A stretch of 45,789 bases of DNA, from assembly GCA_003667245.1 (NCBI GenBank), contig RCNN01000165.1:1-45789 (forward strand), in the 5' to 3' direction. The notes under the pieces are model-generated. The model did not search any database. It had not been told where the DNA came from and worked only from the letters and a program-made list of their open reading frames with translations. The DNA is from Heterostelium multicystogenum (lineage: Eukaryota; Evosea; Eumycetozoa; Acytosteliales; Acytosteliaceae). A program made the translations under genes and the position numbers. Positions 10,837 through 22,800 of this stretch are shown here, in pieces (position 1 is the first letter of the stretch; every line of letters starts with the position of its first letter).

Positions 10837-11988
10837 ATGTCATCCAAGAGATTAAAACCATGGGAGTCTATAATCATGAACCTTAGAGAGGTAAATATAT
10901 CAATGTTATTTATTGCTGTCAACACTAAGACAATCTACAGACCCATCTAAATTCACATAGAAGAACCGATGGAGATGAAAGTGATAGAGTAGAGCTTGAA
11001 CCATATATAATCGCTGATAATGTGACTCTAGAGAAGTTCTTATCTAGACATGAACATAACCTCCTAGGAAATCTCAAGAATCGACTTGCCTACATTGACG
11101 GCTCAGTACTCATCTATGAACTATTTATTTACACTGCTCATGAAGTGCTTGCTGAATGGTTCTCGAGATCGTGGGCACATGCAGGTACAGCCATTGGTCC
11201 ATATCTCCGAGGAACAGGTAGCATTGATCTCACTCTAGTACCAGACACACAAGCACAACAGGCTGACCGATCTTTCACACCAAGAAATCGAGCAGGTTTA
11301 GCTGCCAACCAAAATGGTGAAGCTTTTCCAACAATGATCATTGAGGTTGGAGTCACTCAGTCGCTCAAGTCTCTTCACAGCAAGGCCCAACGTTATTTAT
11401 TAGCTACGACAGACATACAGATCGTACTGTGCATATCCCTTTGGCCCAGAAGAAGTGACAATACCTTCCAAATGGTAGCCCTTCTCTATCTGCGCAACCA
11501 TTCAACAAGACTCCCTCAAACCGTGATATCCTTTGGAACAGCCCCTCTTCACTACACTACTCGAGATTCAATTAGAGAATACTTCCAAAAGGAGTGGAGA
11601 GAAAGACGACCAATACCTGGATTCCTCCCTCCTGCTGCACCGGCTCCGATACCTGTATTCCCGGATGCATTTGTATATCCTATTCATGGTCACTTCCATA
11701 CAGCGGCTGTACCACCTGGTATTTCTCCAAACCCAGTTTATACACTCGATGTAAGTCTATCTAACTAGACCTCAACCTCATAATGATTCCTAACATAATT
11801 AACTGTAGATCCCTACAGCCAGTCTGTTCAATGGAGTTCCTGGTGTTGCTATTAATGCAACTGGTCAAGTTACGGTTCCAGCATTTCCTGCCTTGGGTCT
11901 GCCATCCTTGAATGTGGGCAACACCATTCCATTGAACCTGTTGGAGATGCGTGATGAGTTGACCCTTCCGCCACTCATCCAGTTTTGA
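10837..11988 (+). CDS. Putative PD-(D/E)XK / Uma2-like nuclease-fold protein
   Basis: join(10837..10890,10941..11750,11809..11988), 347 aa, intact, introns 50 and 58 bp. Exon 1 starts MSSKRLKPWESIIMNLRE. The core has GTGSIDLTLVPD, then PTMIIEVGVTQSLKSLHSKA with QRYL, then IQIVLCISLWPRR. A buried acidic strand (IDLTLVPD) followed by a strand ending in Glu (IIEVG) and a helix with Lys (SLHSKAQRYL) fits degenerate PD-(D/E)XK folds of the Uma2 type, which are also widespread in fungi. The third and last exon is Pro/Leu-rich without a known domain (LPSLNVGNTIPLNLL). Function in amoebae is unknown; it may be an active nuclease, a dead fold, or a domesticated selfish-element gene. A decayed relative lies at 8194-8565 on the other strand. 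Confidence 0.6.
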
Positions 11989-12273
11989 TCAACTCTACAT
12001 CAATTTTAATTATCTTTTATTGAAATAATCCTTTTTTTTGAATATCTCGAGATAATAAAGTAGAAATAACACAGTTAATATAATAGATACACATCCACAT
12101 AAAAATGATAATGTAGTTTAATGTTATTTGATTTGAATTAAATTAGGATGACTGATTTATTTAAATCTGTGGTCTTGAGAGTTGTATAATTAATTTAAAT
12201 TAAATGTATTTATAAATATTGTACAATTTATATTATTATAAACAATATTAAAAATGTTATATTTAAATCAAAT

Positions 12274-12296
12274 ATTTATTTATTTATTTATTTATT
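12274..12296. repeat. (ATTT)n microsatellite
   Basis: Five to six copies of ATTT in a row, directly visible. Confidence 0.85.
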
Positions 12297-12310
12297 ATCA
12301 ACTATCAGGA

Positions 12311-12330
12311 TGGGGGGGTGTGTGTATGGG
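12311..12330 (+). promoter_or_regulatory. G-box-like G/T-rich element (candidate)
   Basis: TGGGGGGGTGTGTGTATGGG stands out from AT-rich DNA about 410 bp upstream of the ATG at 12737. Dictyostelid developmental promoters use G/T-rich G-boxes bound by GBF. Resemblance only. Confidence 0.3.
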
Positions 12331-12736
12331 TTTCAATTATTTATTTTGTTTTTACTCAATCTAGGGTCAAAGCTTGCAAGTATAATGAATGGTATTCATG
12401 GTATATTACTTATAATTAAATATGGCTAACAATGATCATCATAGCAGAAAGTCACACAGTGCGCTTTAATGAGTACAGAGAAATGTGTGAAGTAAAAGTA
12501 GTGCATCAAACTACTTCCAGCCATGGAATGTAGATTGACTTTCGATGAGTGAATATTGACTTGAGCATTTATCATATTATTGTTATAACAAATAATATTA
12601 TAATATAATTATTAACAAGTAGATATATAATAATATTATTATTATATATATTTTAATATACATATAGATTTTAAATAATATATATATTGTTAATATTTAT
12701 TTATTAATATATTTTTAATTAAATTGATTCAACAAA

Positions 12737-13535
12737 ATGTTCCTTCATTATGAAGAGGTAGGTTTGATATTGTTTTTTGCAATGATCGTATTGGTCTGTG
12801 TGATCATTTGGTCATTGTGCACGACAGGAACCTATGTCCCAGTGGAAATCATCGAGTCCAACAGTATGGCACAAACCAAAGATGCTGAATTAATAGATTT
12901 TTTGTAAATCAACATTTGTAGGTGTTGCTTTGCTATGATGGACTAACATCCGGATGTGTCATTATTAATTAAATCTTGCTTCCAAATAGAACATTTTTAA
13001 AAACAGGGGATATTCATCCATGAAGATTAAGGATGATGTTTATAGCGGAGGATCTCAGAAGAAAATGGTCATATATGTCTATATGAGATCGTATGATTTG
13101 TTTGAGGAGTTTCAAAAATTATTGTCAAAGCAGATGAGCGATGTTGACGTTAGAAATGGTCTGCCAGCAGCACCGGTTCGCTCATTCTCGCAGTCAATCG
13201 AGCATGCCTCGATGTCGAAGGAGGGAATCATCCTTTACACAGTAGATGCCTCAGCAATGGGAGGACATGCAGTCGATGCAGCATCTGACGACCATGATGA
13301 CTTTGTTCGATTGGTACTCGAGTATCCAAACTATCATTTGATTCACACTCTCTTGACTTCACCAGAAAACCATAGTCGAGACATTATCAACTCACCACTT
13401 CTCGATTGGATACCTGAAAACAACATTACCTCTCTAGTGTTTGAGTGTTCATCTTACACCACCGATCTCTCAAAACAAGAGTCATTCCTCCGATTGAAAT
13501 CCATTGTTGGAAAGGACTATTCTAAAAGAGGTTAA
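12737..13535 (+). CDS. Single-pass membrane protein with cytosolic alpha/beta domain, copy 1
   Basis: join(12737..12903,13007..13535), 231 aa, intact. Exon 1 encodes MFLHYEEVGLILFFAMIV with LVCVIIW, one membrane span near residues 8-26 without a cleavable signal. After a 103 bp intron the second exon gives a domain with alternating strands and helices: VIYVYMRS, LFEEFQKLLSKQM, GIILYTVDASAMGG, FVRLVLEYPN, YHLIHTLLTSPEN, NITSLVFECSS. The same order is seen in the next gene (14089-14811), and the pieces VIYVYMRSYDLFEEFQKLLS / SIYIARDTSGYFPEFGSVLS and GIILYTV / GIILFPV align. I do not recognise the family. The topology resembles five-stranded Rossmann or flavodoxin-like folds. Signalling or enzymatic roles are open; no catalytic motif is evident. 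Confidence 0.7.
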
Positions 13536-14088
13536 TATTAATGTCAATTCTTTAACATAAAATAATAGTAGTCCAAACAATTATATACTATAACATTGTA
13601 GATGATAATATATGTAATCTCAACTCAACACTCCACAAACTATTACTAATTCAATCCTATCTTAAAATGGCCATTAAATTGAATAAATGTTATTAAATTA
13701 TAATTAATTTGTAATATCTTTGCAATGAATAAAAACGTTTTATTAATATATTAATAGTGTTATTGTCAATGAAAAACAACAACACTTTAAATCCAGTATA
13801 AATGACTATTTTCATCAGTACAACAAGAACAACACCAATAACTGATAATTATTTTTTCATATTATTAGTGTATTTTAATATGGTATTAATATTAAACAAT
13901 AGTTCATTTAAAATTGTGGTGAACAAACCAAAGTAATATTATTTAAAATTATATTAATAATTTATTCAGCTTCATCAATGTCCCTTTAATTAATTATAGT
14001 TATCTTTTAATTTCAAATATAGTTTTAATAAATATCTCTATTTTATTATATATTTCCTATCATTATAGGTTATTTTTAAAAAATAGAT
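13536..14088. other. Intergenic between tandem paralogues
   Basis: AT-rich spacer with no coding signal; should contain the terminator of copy 1 and promoter of copy 2. Confidence 0.6.
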
Positions 14089-14811
14089 ATGAAAACAGAA
14101 ATTAATGAAACAGAAGATTTATCTCAAGATAAAATTGATAAAATTATTATTATAGTACCGGCCACTATTGGATTGTTCCTGATGATTTTCATTGGATATG
14201 TGGCCTACAGATACTGTTATCCAAAAAACAGAATCGAAATCATAGATTCTGATTTGGATGCAGCCAAGAAATATGTCAAAGATGATTTGGATAATTTCAA
14301 CGATATTGAATTCGGAAAACCTAAATCACAACATTTCGAACCTATTCCATTCTTTTCAGGTATTCACACTTCAATTTATATTGCAAGAGACACCAGTGGT
14401 TACTTCCCAGAATTTGGCTCAGTTTTATCCAAAATATTCCCAGATGCCACAGTGATCTATGGGGAACCCCCAATCTGCCATGTGAATGAAATTGGAATCA
14501 TTTTGTTCCCAGTATTTGTATCAGGTGTCACAGTAAATGCAGATGATTATGAATATGAACTTTCTCAGCTAGAAGATAAATACAGAAATAGATATCAGAT
14601 CATCTATACATGTATCACCTATGGAGTCAGTTCTAACATCAAAGGACTTCACCGAGTGATTCACGACAAGTACAAAGCCATCAGTTTAGCCTATTCCAGT
14701 CATAGAGATCTATGTTATACAAGCATCAACCAGCATTCAATTGATCTTCTAAGAGAAGTATTTGATCATGAAGTATCAAAATATAACTCTAGACAAAAGA
14801 TTAAAAAATAA
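14089..14811 (+). CDS. Single-pass membrane protein with cytosolic alpha/beta domain, copy 2
   Basis: 240 aa, single exon, intact. An acidic N-terminus (MKTEINETEDLSQDK) is followed by one span (IIIIVPATIGLFLMIFIGYV, residues about 19-38) and a basic stop-transfer (YRYCYPKNR), so the long C-terminal domain should be cytosolic. That domain alternates strands and helices: SIYIARD, YFPEFGSVLSKIF, ATVIYG, NEIGIILFPVF, YQIIYTCITYG, GLHRVIHDKY, AISLAYSS, SIDLLREVFDHE. It is a diverged tandem copy of the gene at 12737-13535 and lacks that gene's intron. The low identity suggests an old duplication. Family not recognised. Confidence 0.72.
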   Translation: MKTEINETEDLSQDKIDKIIIIVPATIGLFLMIFIGYVAYRYCYPKNRIEIIDSDLDAAKKYVKDDLDNFNDIEFGKPKSQHFEPIPFFSGIHTSIYIARDTSGYFPEFGSVLSKIFPDATVIYGEPPICHVNEIGIILFPVFVSGVTVNADDYEYELSQLEDKYRNRYQIIYTCITYGVSSNIKGLHRVIHDKYKAISLAYSSHRDLCYTSINQHSIDLLREVFDHEVSKYNSRQKIKK

Positions 14812-15099
14812 GAATATCTATAATAATAGCATTTTCTTTTGAAATATATAGAGTTTAGTTTATTTTTAGTTTTGATTTCTTTTTGTTTAATAATGCAAGA
14901 GCCAGCAGTATGAGTAAATTCAAACAAAGACATACGACTATCATTCCAATTGATCTAGATGAATAAGAATCTCTTGTGTATGAGCAATTAGCAATAAATA
15001 TATCATTGGAAAGCTGCTTAATTTGTTTTAAATAGCTAGGTTGATTGAACGTGTTAGTAATTTAAATGTGCATAAATTGGTTTAATATCAATAAGATAG

Positions 15100-18000
15100 T
15101 TACAGAAATGCCAATTTTTCGGTCTGTAGTGCAAATTTAAGTGCGAATGAATATTGGAATTTCTCAAGATAGAGAGCAGCCGAGTTCCAATGATCGTGTA
15201 TCGAGTTGTAGTCTGCGATGATTTCCGAGAAGGGGAATGTTACCAATGAAAACATAGTTTGATGGATTGGTCTTGTGGTTGAGCAAGATCTCGTTGGCCT
15301 CGTTGGTCATGGCAATTGATCGCTCAAGTGCTGAGACGATGTAGTTTCTGTGAACGGCATCGATTTGGAACTCCGAGAAATAGGAGAATGGGAATGTATA
15401 GGTGTTGGAGTTGGGCGAGTCACCAACACTCCATTGCCACTGCTGAGTGGCAGCCATAGTAGCTTCACTGTAGCTGTAGTGGTTTGGAACAAGTCCTCCC
15501 AGACTCAATGCAGTTGCTGCCAAAACTGCCGACATTGGATTTCCTAGATTAATGGTGGTGGGACTGCCATTGCACGAAAAGGTCGTGTTGTGAAGTATGT
15601 TGGTCTGTACAGCCAGTACCATGTTAGAGAGAGTCTTTGCTTGTTTGTTCTTGTCGATGAACACTGGATGTTCTGAACCAAGTGAGAAAATGAAGATAGG
15701 AATATGTTTCGATTGATACACATCATCGAAATCGTGATCTTTTTCGCGGTTGTCTGTATTCAATCTTGTTAGCTGGTACTTGATTTCTTTGCTGTCAATA
15801 TAATAGTTGAGTTTTGTAACAAACTTTCCGTCTTCAGTGATTGTAGGTGTCAGAATTGTCTTTAATGATGTGTGATATGCAAGTGCCAATGAAGGATCTT
15901 CAGTCATTGACAGCCTATAATATAGGGGAGAGGGTACAATTACCCAATCAATTGAATGAATATGTGTATAACAACAATAGTAGTTGGTTCATCAATCAAA
16001 ATTGTACATACATTTTAATATTGTAAGTAAACTCTTGGTCTGCAGTCTTTAGCTTATCCATTTCAAATTTAAATAGCTCAAAGTTGAACATTGTAAAGTG
16101 TCTCGGGTCATATTTCTATCGATCGATATAAAACAAAGGAAGATATTAGGAAATGCGTTCTTTGCAGTGCATGAATGTTCAGCTTACATTGTGATCCGTA
16201 ATAAAGACAATATGGAAATTAACTCTGTTGTGAAACTTGATTTTAAACAATGGCAATGGTTGGGCAATTAAATGTCTTAAGCTATCTGATAATACCGAAC
16301 CTAAGTGTGATTTGAAGCCATTCATTTCCAAATCTTCGACACTTTCAATCTGTGAAGAGAAGTGAGGCGAATGAGGTAAATATAAGCTGGTTGATAGGAT
16401 TTTAATTACAAAAGCAGCTATTTACATACCAAGTTTCCAAGTAATAGGTCCATGTTCTCTAGAGGTGTGAAGGATGGATCATTTTCTTTGTTATTTACAA
16501 TTTTGATAATAGTCTGTTGATCCTTGATCAATGCCTCTAGATTATCAATAGACTCCTTTAAATCTGCCAAAAGAAGCATCAATTAAGATTAATAAATGAC
16601 ATCATAGACTGTTTGACTTATGTTGTTACTTACATATGCAGTTGGGGTTGGTTTGAGCATTTGGACCATCGTTGTCATGACAGGTATTTTCAAACATGGC
16701 TTGAGTTAGTGTCAGTTCCGACTTTAGTGATTCGGTAAGTTCCTTGGCAGTTTCAAATGTCGTTTTAATCGAATCGACACGTTGTTCGTGTGTTGCACTT
16801 GGCACTCTGGGCAGTGTCAGATTGCTCTTGAGTCCATTGCCTCCAATTGTTGGTCCCCATTCAAATGGACCGGCAGTAAGATCAATGAATGCAAATCTTT
16901 TGTGTGATACCCAGCTGTCCACCAAACAGTTCTCTGATATTTGATTGTCATATGCTGTCTGAATGTAGAACTTTTCGTACCATGTGCCCTCGTCGTAGAG
17001 GTGCTGTGCGTAGTCTAGTGCCGAAAGCTGCTTTTCGTTGTGATTGGCGAGTCGTGGTGCTGCACATATCCAACGGTCTTCGGTTCCCTCGGGAGAGCCA
17101 TAGAAGCAGCTGTCTGTCTTGGGTCCCATTTCGGCAGTTGCCGTCTTGTTTCTGTACTTTCCAAACTCGAGCAGCATTTTCTTGGCCCACTCTTGTGATT
17201 GTCTGGTCAGATCCTTGAACTTTACATTATCGTTGATTTTGATTGATTCGCCCGGTTCAATGTGATCCTTTGCCAATTGGAACATCGATACAAACTTGTA
17301 GTTGGAGTCGACATCCCAATCACTGTTAAATTTAACTTTGCATTCTTGTAGAGTGCTTCCAACTCGCTGTTTGACATTCCTGTTCGATAGCCATATGTCA
17401 CTTCAGTTTGGACATCGGTTTCATTATTGGTATCTGTTTCTTGGTTGCTTTCATTGTCGCCGCCTTCAGATTCATTGGTTTTCTTGCTCGCTTTGTTGTA
17501 GTCGATCACCGGATTGTTTGGGTTCAATATAAATATAGTGTAGCTCTTTCTATCGAGATCCAAGTGTGCTGACAATGAGGAAAGCAATGATGAAAGTAGA
17601 TAGGGATTGGTGTAAAAGCGTGCTTCTGATTCTTTCTTGGTAGACGTGCCATTTGCTTCATAGTAGTTAGCGTCTTCATTTCTCAAGTTCCAATAGATGG
17701 CATCCTCAACCAGTGTATTGACCATTGAATCAACTTTTGATACCTGAATGTCAAACCTAAACAAACAAAAAGAGTAAGTCGACGTCAGAGCAATCATCGT
17801 CGCTAAAGTTATCAGTTAACCTACTCATATTTGATATGAGTTTGTGGAGTTTCGTTGATTTCAGAAGTGACAGCATCTTCACCAAGAGGCACTATAACAT
17901 TGGGCAAAGAATGCTCAATGTGCTGGAACCACTCAGTGAGATGTTCCTCACTAAGCTTGAATCCACGGTTTCCATCGCCAGAGAATCCAACGAAAAATAA

Positions 18001-18438
18001 AGTTGACCGGTATCTTCAGATGCAGAGACTTCATCAGTTGAAATCCAAAGTAATTTCCAATCGATCCACTGTCGAGCCATGTTTGTAAGTTATTCGATTT
18101 TGTACCTAAAAGCATCAAAGTATATGCATAGACATAGACAGCATAAGTAATCAAAGATTGACGTTAAGCTTAAGTTGTTATCTAGTACCTTTTCCCTTAT
18201 CAGATTCATAGTAGTGTTCTATATCTTTCGAGCCAAGTAGATCGGATAGTTCTTCATAAGTGGCTTTGTTCATTCGTTTGACCGCTGAATTACCATTGAC
18301 CAACGCATCATCTGCAATAAAAGTACACATAATCAAGCATAGTATGATAACACAAGTGAAGTAACTACTGCTTCTGTTGCTGCTGTTGCTGTAGGAGTGA
18401 CCACTACCACTTCTGTTAGCATTAAAATGATACATCAT
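15100..18438 (-). CDS. DUF7906-type transmembrane protein (plant At5g58100-like)
   Basis: complement of seven exons: 15100..15914, 16012..16115, 16188..16349, 16430..16563, 16634..17756, 17825..18105, 18189..18438; about 956 aa. Start at 18438 (MMYHFNANRSG); an ATG at 18495 is also in frame. The span SYFTCVIILCLIMCTFIADD is a signal anchor or signal peptide. Landmarks are NFIFVGFSGDGNRGF, YGYRTGMSNSELEALY, ICAAPRLA, RFAFIDLTAGPFEWGPTIGG, YNIKMLSMTEDPS and SALERSIAMTNEANEIL. The AGPFEWGP block and overall order recall plant DUF7906 membrane proteins; that link is from memory. Three one-base breaks: near 17990 (VNFIF/VGFSG), near 17336 (YKNAK/VKFNSDWD), and in GGGG at 15236-15239 (NIP/FSEII). 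Correcting each gives one frame to the TAA at 15100-15102. Role unknown; a secretory-pathway or surface role is likely. Confidence 0.72.
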
Positions 18439-19872
18439 TGATGGCTTGAGGTGAGTAAGTGAATGAATGAATGAGTGATCGATCAATGCAATCACTTCAC
18501 TTCATTACCAAATAAAGACAATCTAAGACAAGCTAGCTATAGTGATCTGTCAGCACTTTAATTTAATAAAAAGAAGATGGGTGTGATCTTCATTTAATTA
18601 ATAAAACTTGTTTAAAATAATCATCCCATAAATTGAATTTTTTAAAAAATTAGATTCCTTTGACATTGTCGGAGAAGTTGTTATTTGCTGGGTTTGGTGC
18701 ACGAGATGTCCGTTACTTCGAATTACATCAAAAACAACTTAACTTGAAAATAGGCTTCAAATTTAATATGTTAAATCTGCGTATAACTTGAATTATCTAT
18801 GGTCTGGGTGGGTTGACCCGAATGAAATTGTAACTCCAAGGGGACTTGCAAATTCTTCGGTTCCATCTGGATGTAGTGGATAGTTCAAAATCAACCGGAA
18901 TCTACAATCACTAACCTTTTGCTAATCATTTTTATATTCAATTGGAACACCTTTGAGTGTCATTCTTTATATTGGAACCCACACAGAGAAGATTAGAAAA
19001 CTCTCTTCACATCAATATAAACCATGAGAAGTAAACACATTAAGTTCAATTATTTTTGGAACACCTTCTTCTGGTGTCTTACATTAAATTGGAATCAACT
19101 AGCAAAGTCACATTGCTTAAGAAAGTCTTCAAAAGTAATTAATTTTATTGTTTAATTTTATCTCTTTGGATTATCATTGAATTAAATATCCATTTCTTAA
19201 TATTGTTCTAATGTTGACCGTAAATACTTACAATAGTAAAGTTGTAATTATTTGGTATGATATAATTATATGATGATATTAGATACTATTTTAAAAAATA
19301 GGATTGCTTATACCATCGTCGATTTCTTTTTTTCATAACATATTTTTAGAATCTACATTCACAATTTCAACTAAATGATATTTTAAACTGATATTTTTCT
19401 CAAACTAAAATTTATAGAAATAACTAAAAACCATATTCTTGACTTGGATTTCAACATAGGCTGTTGTTCAACTGAGGGAATACATTATAAAGAAGAAATC
19501 TTACCTTTGAATTACTTGCTCCTACTATTATAAAAGAACTAATTTGTTATATTTCATATCAAAATTATATTGTCTTTGCATTCTTTCATACATATTGCTT
19601 TGCTTTGTACTGTTCATCAATTGTAAATACCTTCTTGTCGTTATTGTACATTTGCTTAGAGCTTTTAGATAATTAATACTCTTAATTATATAATACATTC
19701 CATTTAATCAACCAAACCATCACTATTAATGCAATTTACTAATAATAATAACAATAAACATCTTTCAAACTTAACTTTATTTCAAAATAATAATAAATAT
19801 TATCAATCATCTTTGTTGTTAAACTTTAAATCTAACTATCATTAGCTGTCACCTGTTGTTGTTGCTGTTGAG
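18439..19872. other. Long intergenic, divergent promoter region
   Basis: About 1.4 kb between the DUF7906 gene and the DUF924 fusion gene. A less AT-rich stretch lies at 18661-18900. Two imperfect direct copies of a GGAACACCTT...TGTCTTACAT-type sequence lie near 18944-18980 and 19060-19096. No ORF or RNA gene recognised. Confidence 0.5.
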
Positions 19873-22800
19873 ATGTCAAATATCGCAATTGTTAATCCCC
19901 CATCTGAGGAACTCACCAAACTAACCCTGTCCTCTGAGCTTGAAGCTCAGGACCAGCTGAATATCGAGCGTATCTACAACTTCTGGTTCGGTACCACTTC
20001 AACTTGGTCGAAGAACTACCCACCAAAGGTCAAGTTGTGGTTTGGTCGTCGCCAGAATCTTGATCACATCATCAAGCAAAACTATGAGTCACTCCTATTG
20101 GAGGCTGCTGCTTCACGTGATGAAGGCTCTCTTTATGATCGTTGGATGAAAAGCAACCGTGGTAAAATCGCTTTGTTGGTCATGTTTGATCAGTTCCCAA
20201 GAAATATCTACCGTGGAACTGCCGGAATGTTCAAGTATGACCACCTTGCACTTGAGATTTCCAATGGAATCCTTGCAAAGGAGGACTACAAGTCCATCTA
20301 CTCGTTGCCTGAGCGTATCTTTGTGTATTACCCACTTGAACACTCGGAGGTGTTGTCCAATGTTGAGAGGTCGGTTGAGCTCATCTCCGACCTCGCCGGA
20401 CAGACTGCTTTTCCACTTCAGCGTAAGCAGTTCATCAAGTTTGCCAAGTCCGCTGCCGATCACTTCAAGACACTTAGCGAATTTGGACGTTTCCCACACA
20501 GAAATTTCTTGTTGGGTCGTGAGTCTACTCCAGAGGAGCAAGAGTATCTCAAGAACATCAAGTTCAACTACTCCAAGTCGGTGGAGTCAATTGAGGCTAT
20601 TCATCATGAAAAATCAATTGTCCAAGAAGCCAACAAAGAAGAAGACTCTGGTTGAAACCATCATCATGAATCCTCAAATCGCCAGCAAACCAAAGATGAA
20701 ATTAGTTTTATTACATAGGTAAATTGACAGTATCATTTAGACTAAATATGATTTTCTACTAACCAACTCGAATTCAACATTACTCCTACAGTTTCAGACA
20801 AAATGGTGCCATTTTAAAGAGGGCTACTTCTAAATTGGCAGCTGCATTGGATGATTTTGCCACAATTTACTACGCAAATGCACCTTTGCCCTACAATCCA
20901 TCGGGTGAAATGAGAAATGCATTGTTGAATGCATTCGGTGATTTGCAAAACTGGAAAGACACAACATCAGCGTCAGTGGTGGAATGCTACCAAGGACAAC
21001 AAAGTCTATCAACACCTGGATGCATCGATTCATTACATGGCACAGTTGTTTAAGAACGAAGGTCCATTCGATGGTATCATTGGTTTTTCCCAAGGTGCTG
21101 CTTTCACTGGTATCTTAGCAGCCATGCAGGAGCACAATCAACTTCCATTCCAATTCAAGTTTGCAGTGTTTGATCTCTGGTTTCCCATCTCGTGCTGAAA
21201 TGCACGAGAAGATCATGCAGAAGGATTCCATCCGTTTGCCAACTCTTACCATTGTTGGTACTGCAGATGAGTTGGTAGATAACGAGAGAACTAGACATTT
21301 GGCCTCGCTCTTTGTCAATCCAGAGATTGTTGAACACGATGGTGGTCATTTTACTCCCAACAAATGGCCTAACAAGACCATCAGAGAGTTTATTTTGAAA
21401 CAAAATGGAATCTTCAACGAGCAACATCAATCTGAACAAATGAATGAGGTTCTTACCAGCAAATACATTGAGCAACTCAACCCATTGGACGAGTTGAATG
21501 GATTCGATGAGATCATCTCCACTTCACTTAGAGTAAAAGGTACTCAAAACTATTCAAACAAAACTCAAGTTTTGAAGCTTTATGGTTTGTCAGAAAAAGT
21601 TCGTCAACTATTGTCGAATTCTCCAGTGTTCCAAACAATTTTAGCCATAGATGGTCAACCAACACTCTATAGAGAACAGGTGGAAAACAATTCATTGGCC
21701 AAAAATATTGATTGAGTCTGGCGATGTTGAAGATGAAAAGCTTTTAGATGAATTACTTGCTGTTGCATGGTCTGTTCGTTACAATTTCAAATCATCCGAA
21801 CCAAGAGAATTACCACTATTCTATCACCTCTGGATTTATCTTTATTTACAAAAACCAGAGCAATTAATCAACAAGCTCGACACCTTACCTAAATATGGTT
21901 CATGGAGGGATCTATCTACACTTGTCTACTTCGGTTCAAAGCTTGCCGATAAATGGTCTGAGTCTCAGGATGAGAAATCACAGTCTCAGGTAAATCTTTT
22001 GAAAAAGCTCAGAAAAACGGTTATGGTAATGTTTGGAGAGCAATTGAAAAAAGATTACGAATTGGCATTTGGAGAAGTCATCCAAAACAGCTGGCCATCG
22101 GTATGTGCCCTTGATGCTCCGCGTCTAGGTGGTGGAAGAAAAGGTTACTCATCTATGCTTGCCAAAGAAATTTCAAGATACCTCAACCCAATCGTTTTAC
22201 CAGAAGACGCGGATGAAGAGCGTATTCGTTCTGTCAAGGGACATTGCTATGAAAAATATCGTACTATGGTGTCTAAGCTCTCTGCAGTCCTTCGTAATTC
22301 TTCGCCTGGAAAGGTTGACAATGAGGTAATTCTCTCGGATAAAGCAAACTTCCAGACTGGTGGAGCCATCAACATGGACGACAACGAGAGATCAAAGATT
22401 ATGGAGACAAAGTCAGACTATGTCTTGAACCCAATCCCTGAGCCAGTGTTCCCTTGCTCTCGTGAGGAGTTGGAGCCACTCTTGCAGTTTATGTCTGCAG
22501 ACAAGCCACTTCACCATGAGGCTCCATTGAGATTCACAAGAGGTACCTGCATGCCAGATGGTAGACTAGATCTATGTAAGCAAGTAGTTGGTCCAGAAGG
22601 AATCAAGCCACTCTTAGGTGCCATGGCAAAGAGCTCTTCAATCAAAAGACTTCTCCTTGGAAATAATATCGTTGGTAATCAGGGTGGATGGGAAATTGCA
22701 AACTACATCAAACACAACAAGGACTCAAAGATTGACACTTGGTATATTGCCGGTAACGAGTTTGATGTTGAGGGTATAACTCCGATTGCAGAGGCCCTGG

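Larger units (their letters stand above)
11989..12736. other. Intergenic with low-complexity and G/T-rich tract
   Basis: Extremely AT-rich, with an (ATTT)n tract (12274-12296) followed by a G/T-rich block (12311-12330) and more AT repeats up to the next gene. No ORF. Confidence 0.6.
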
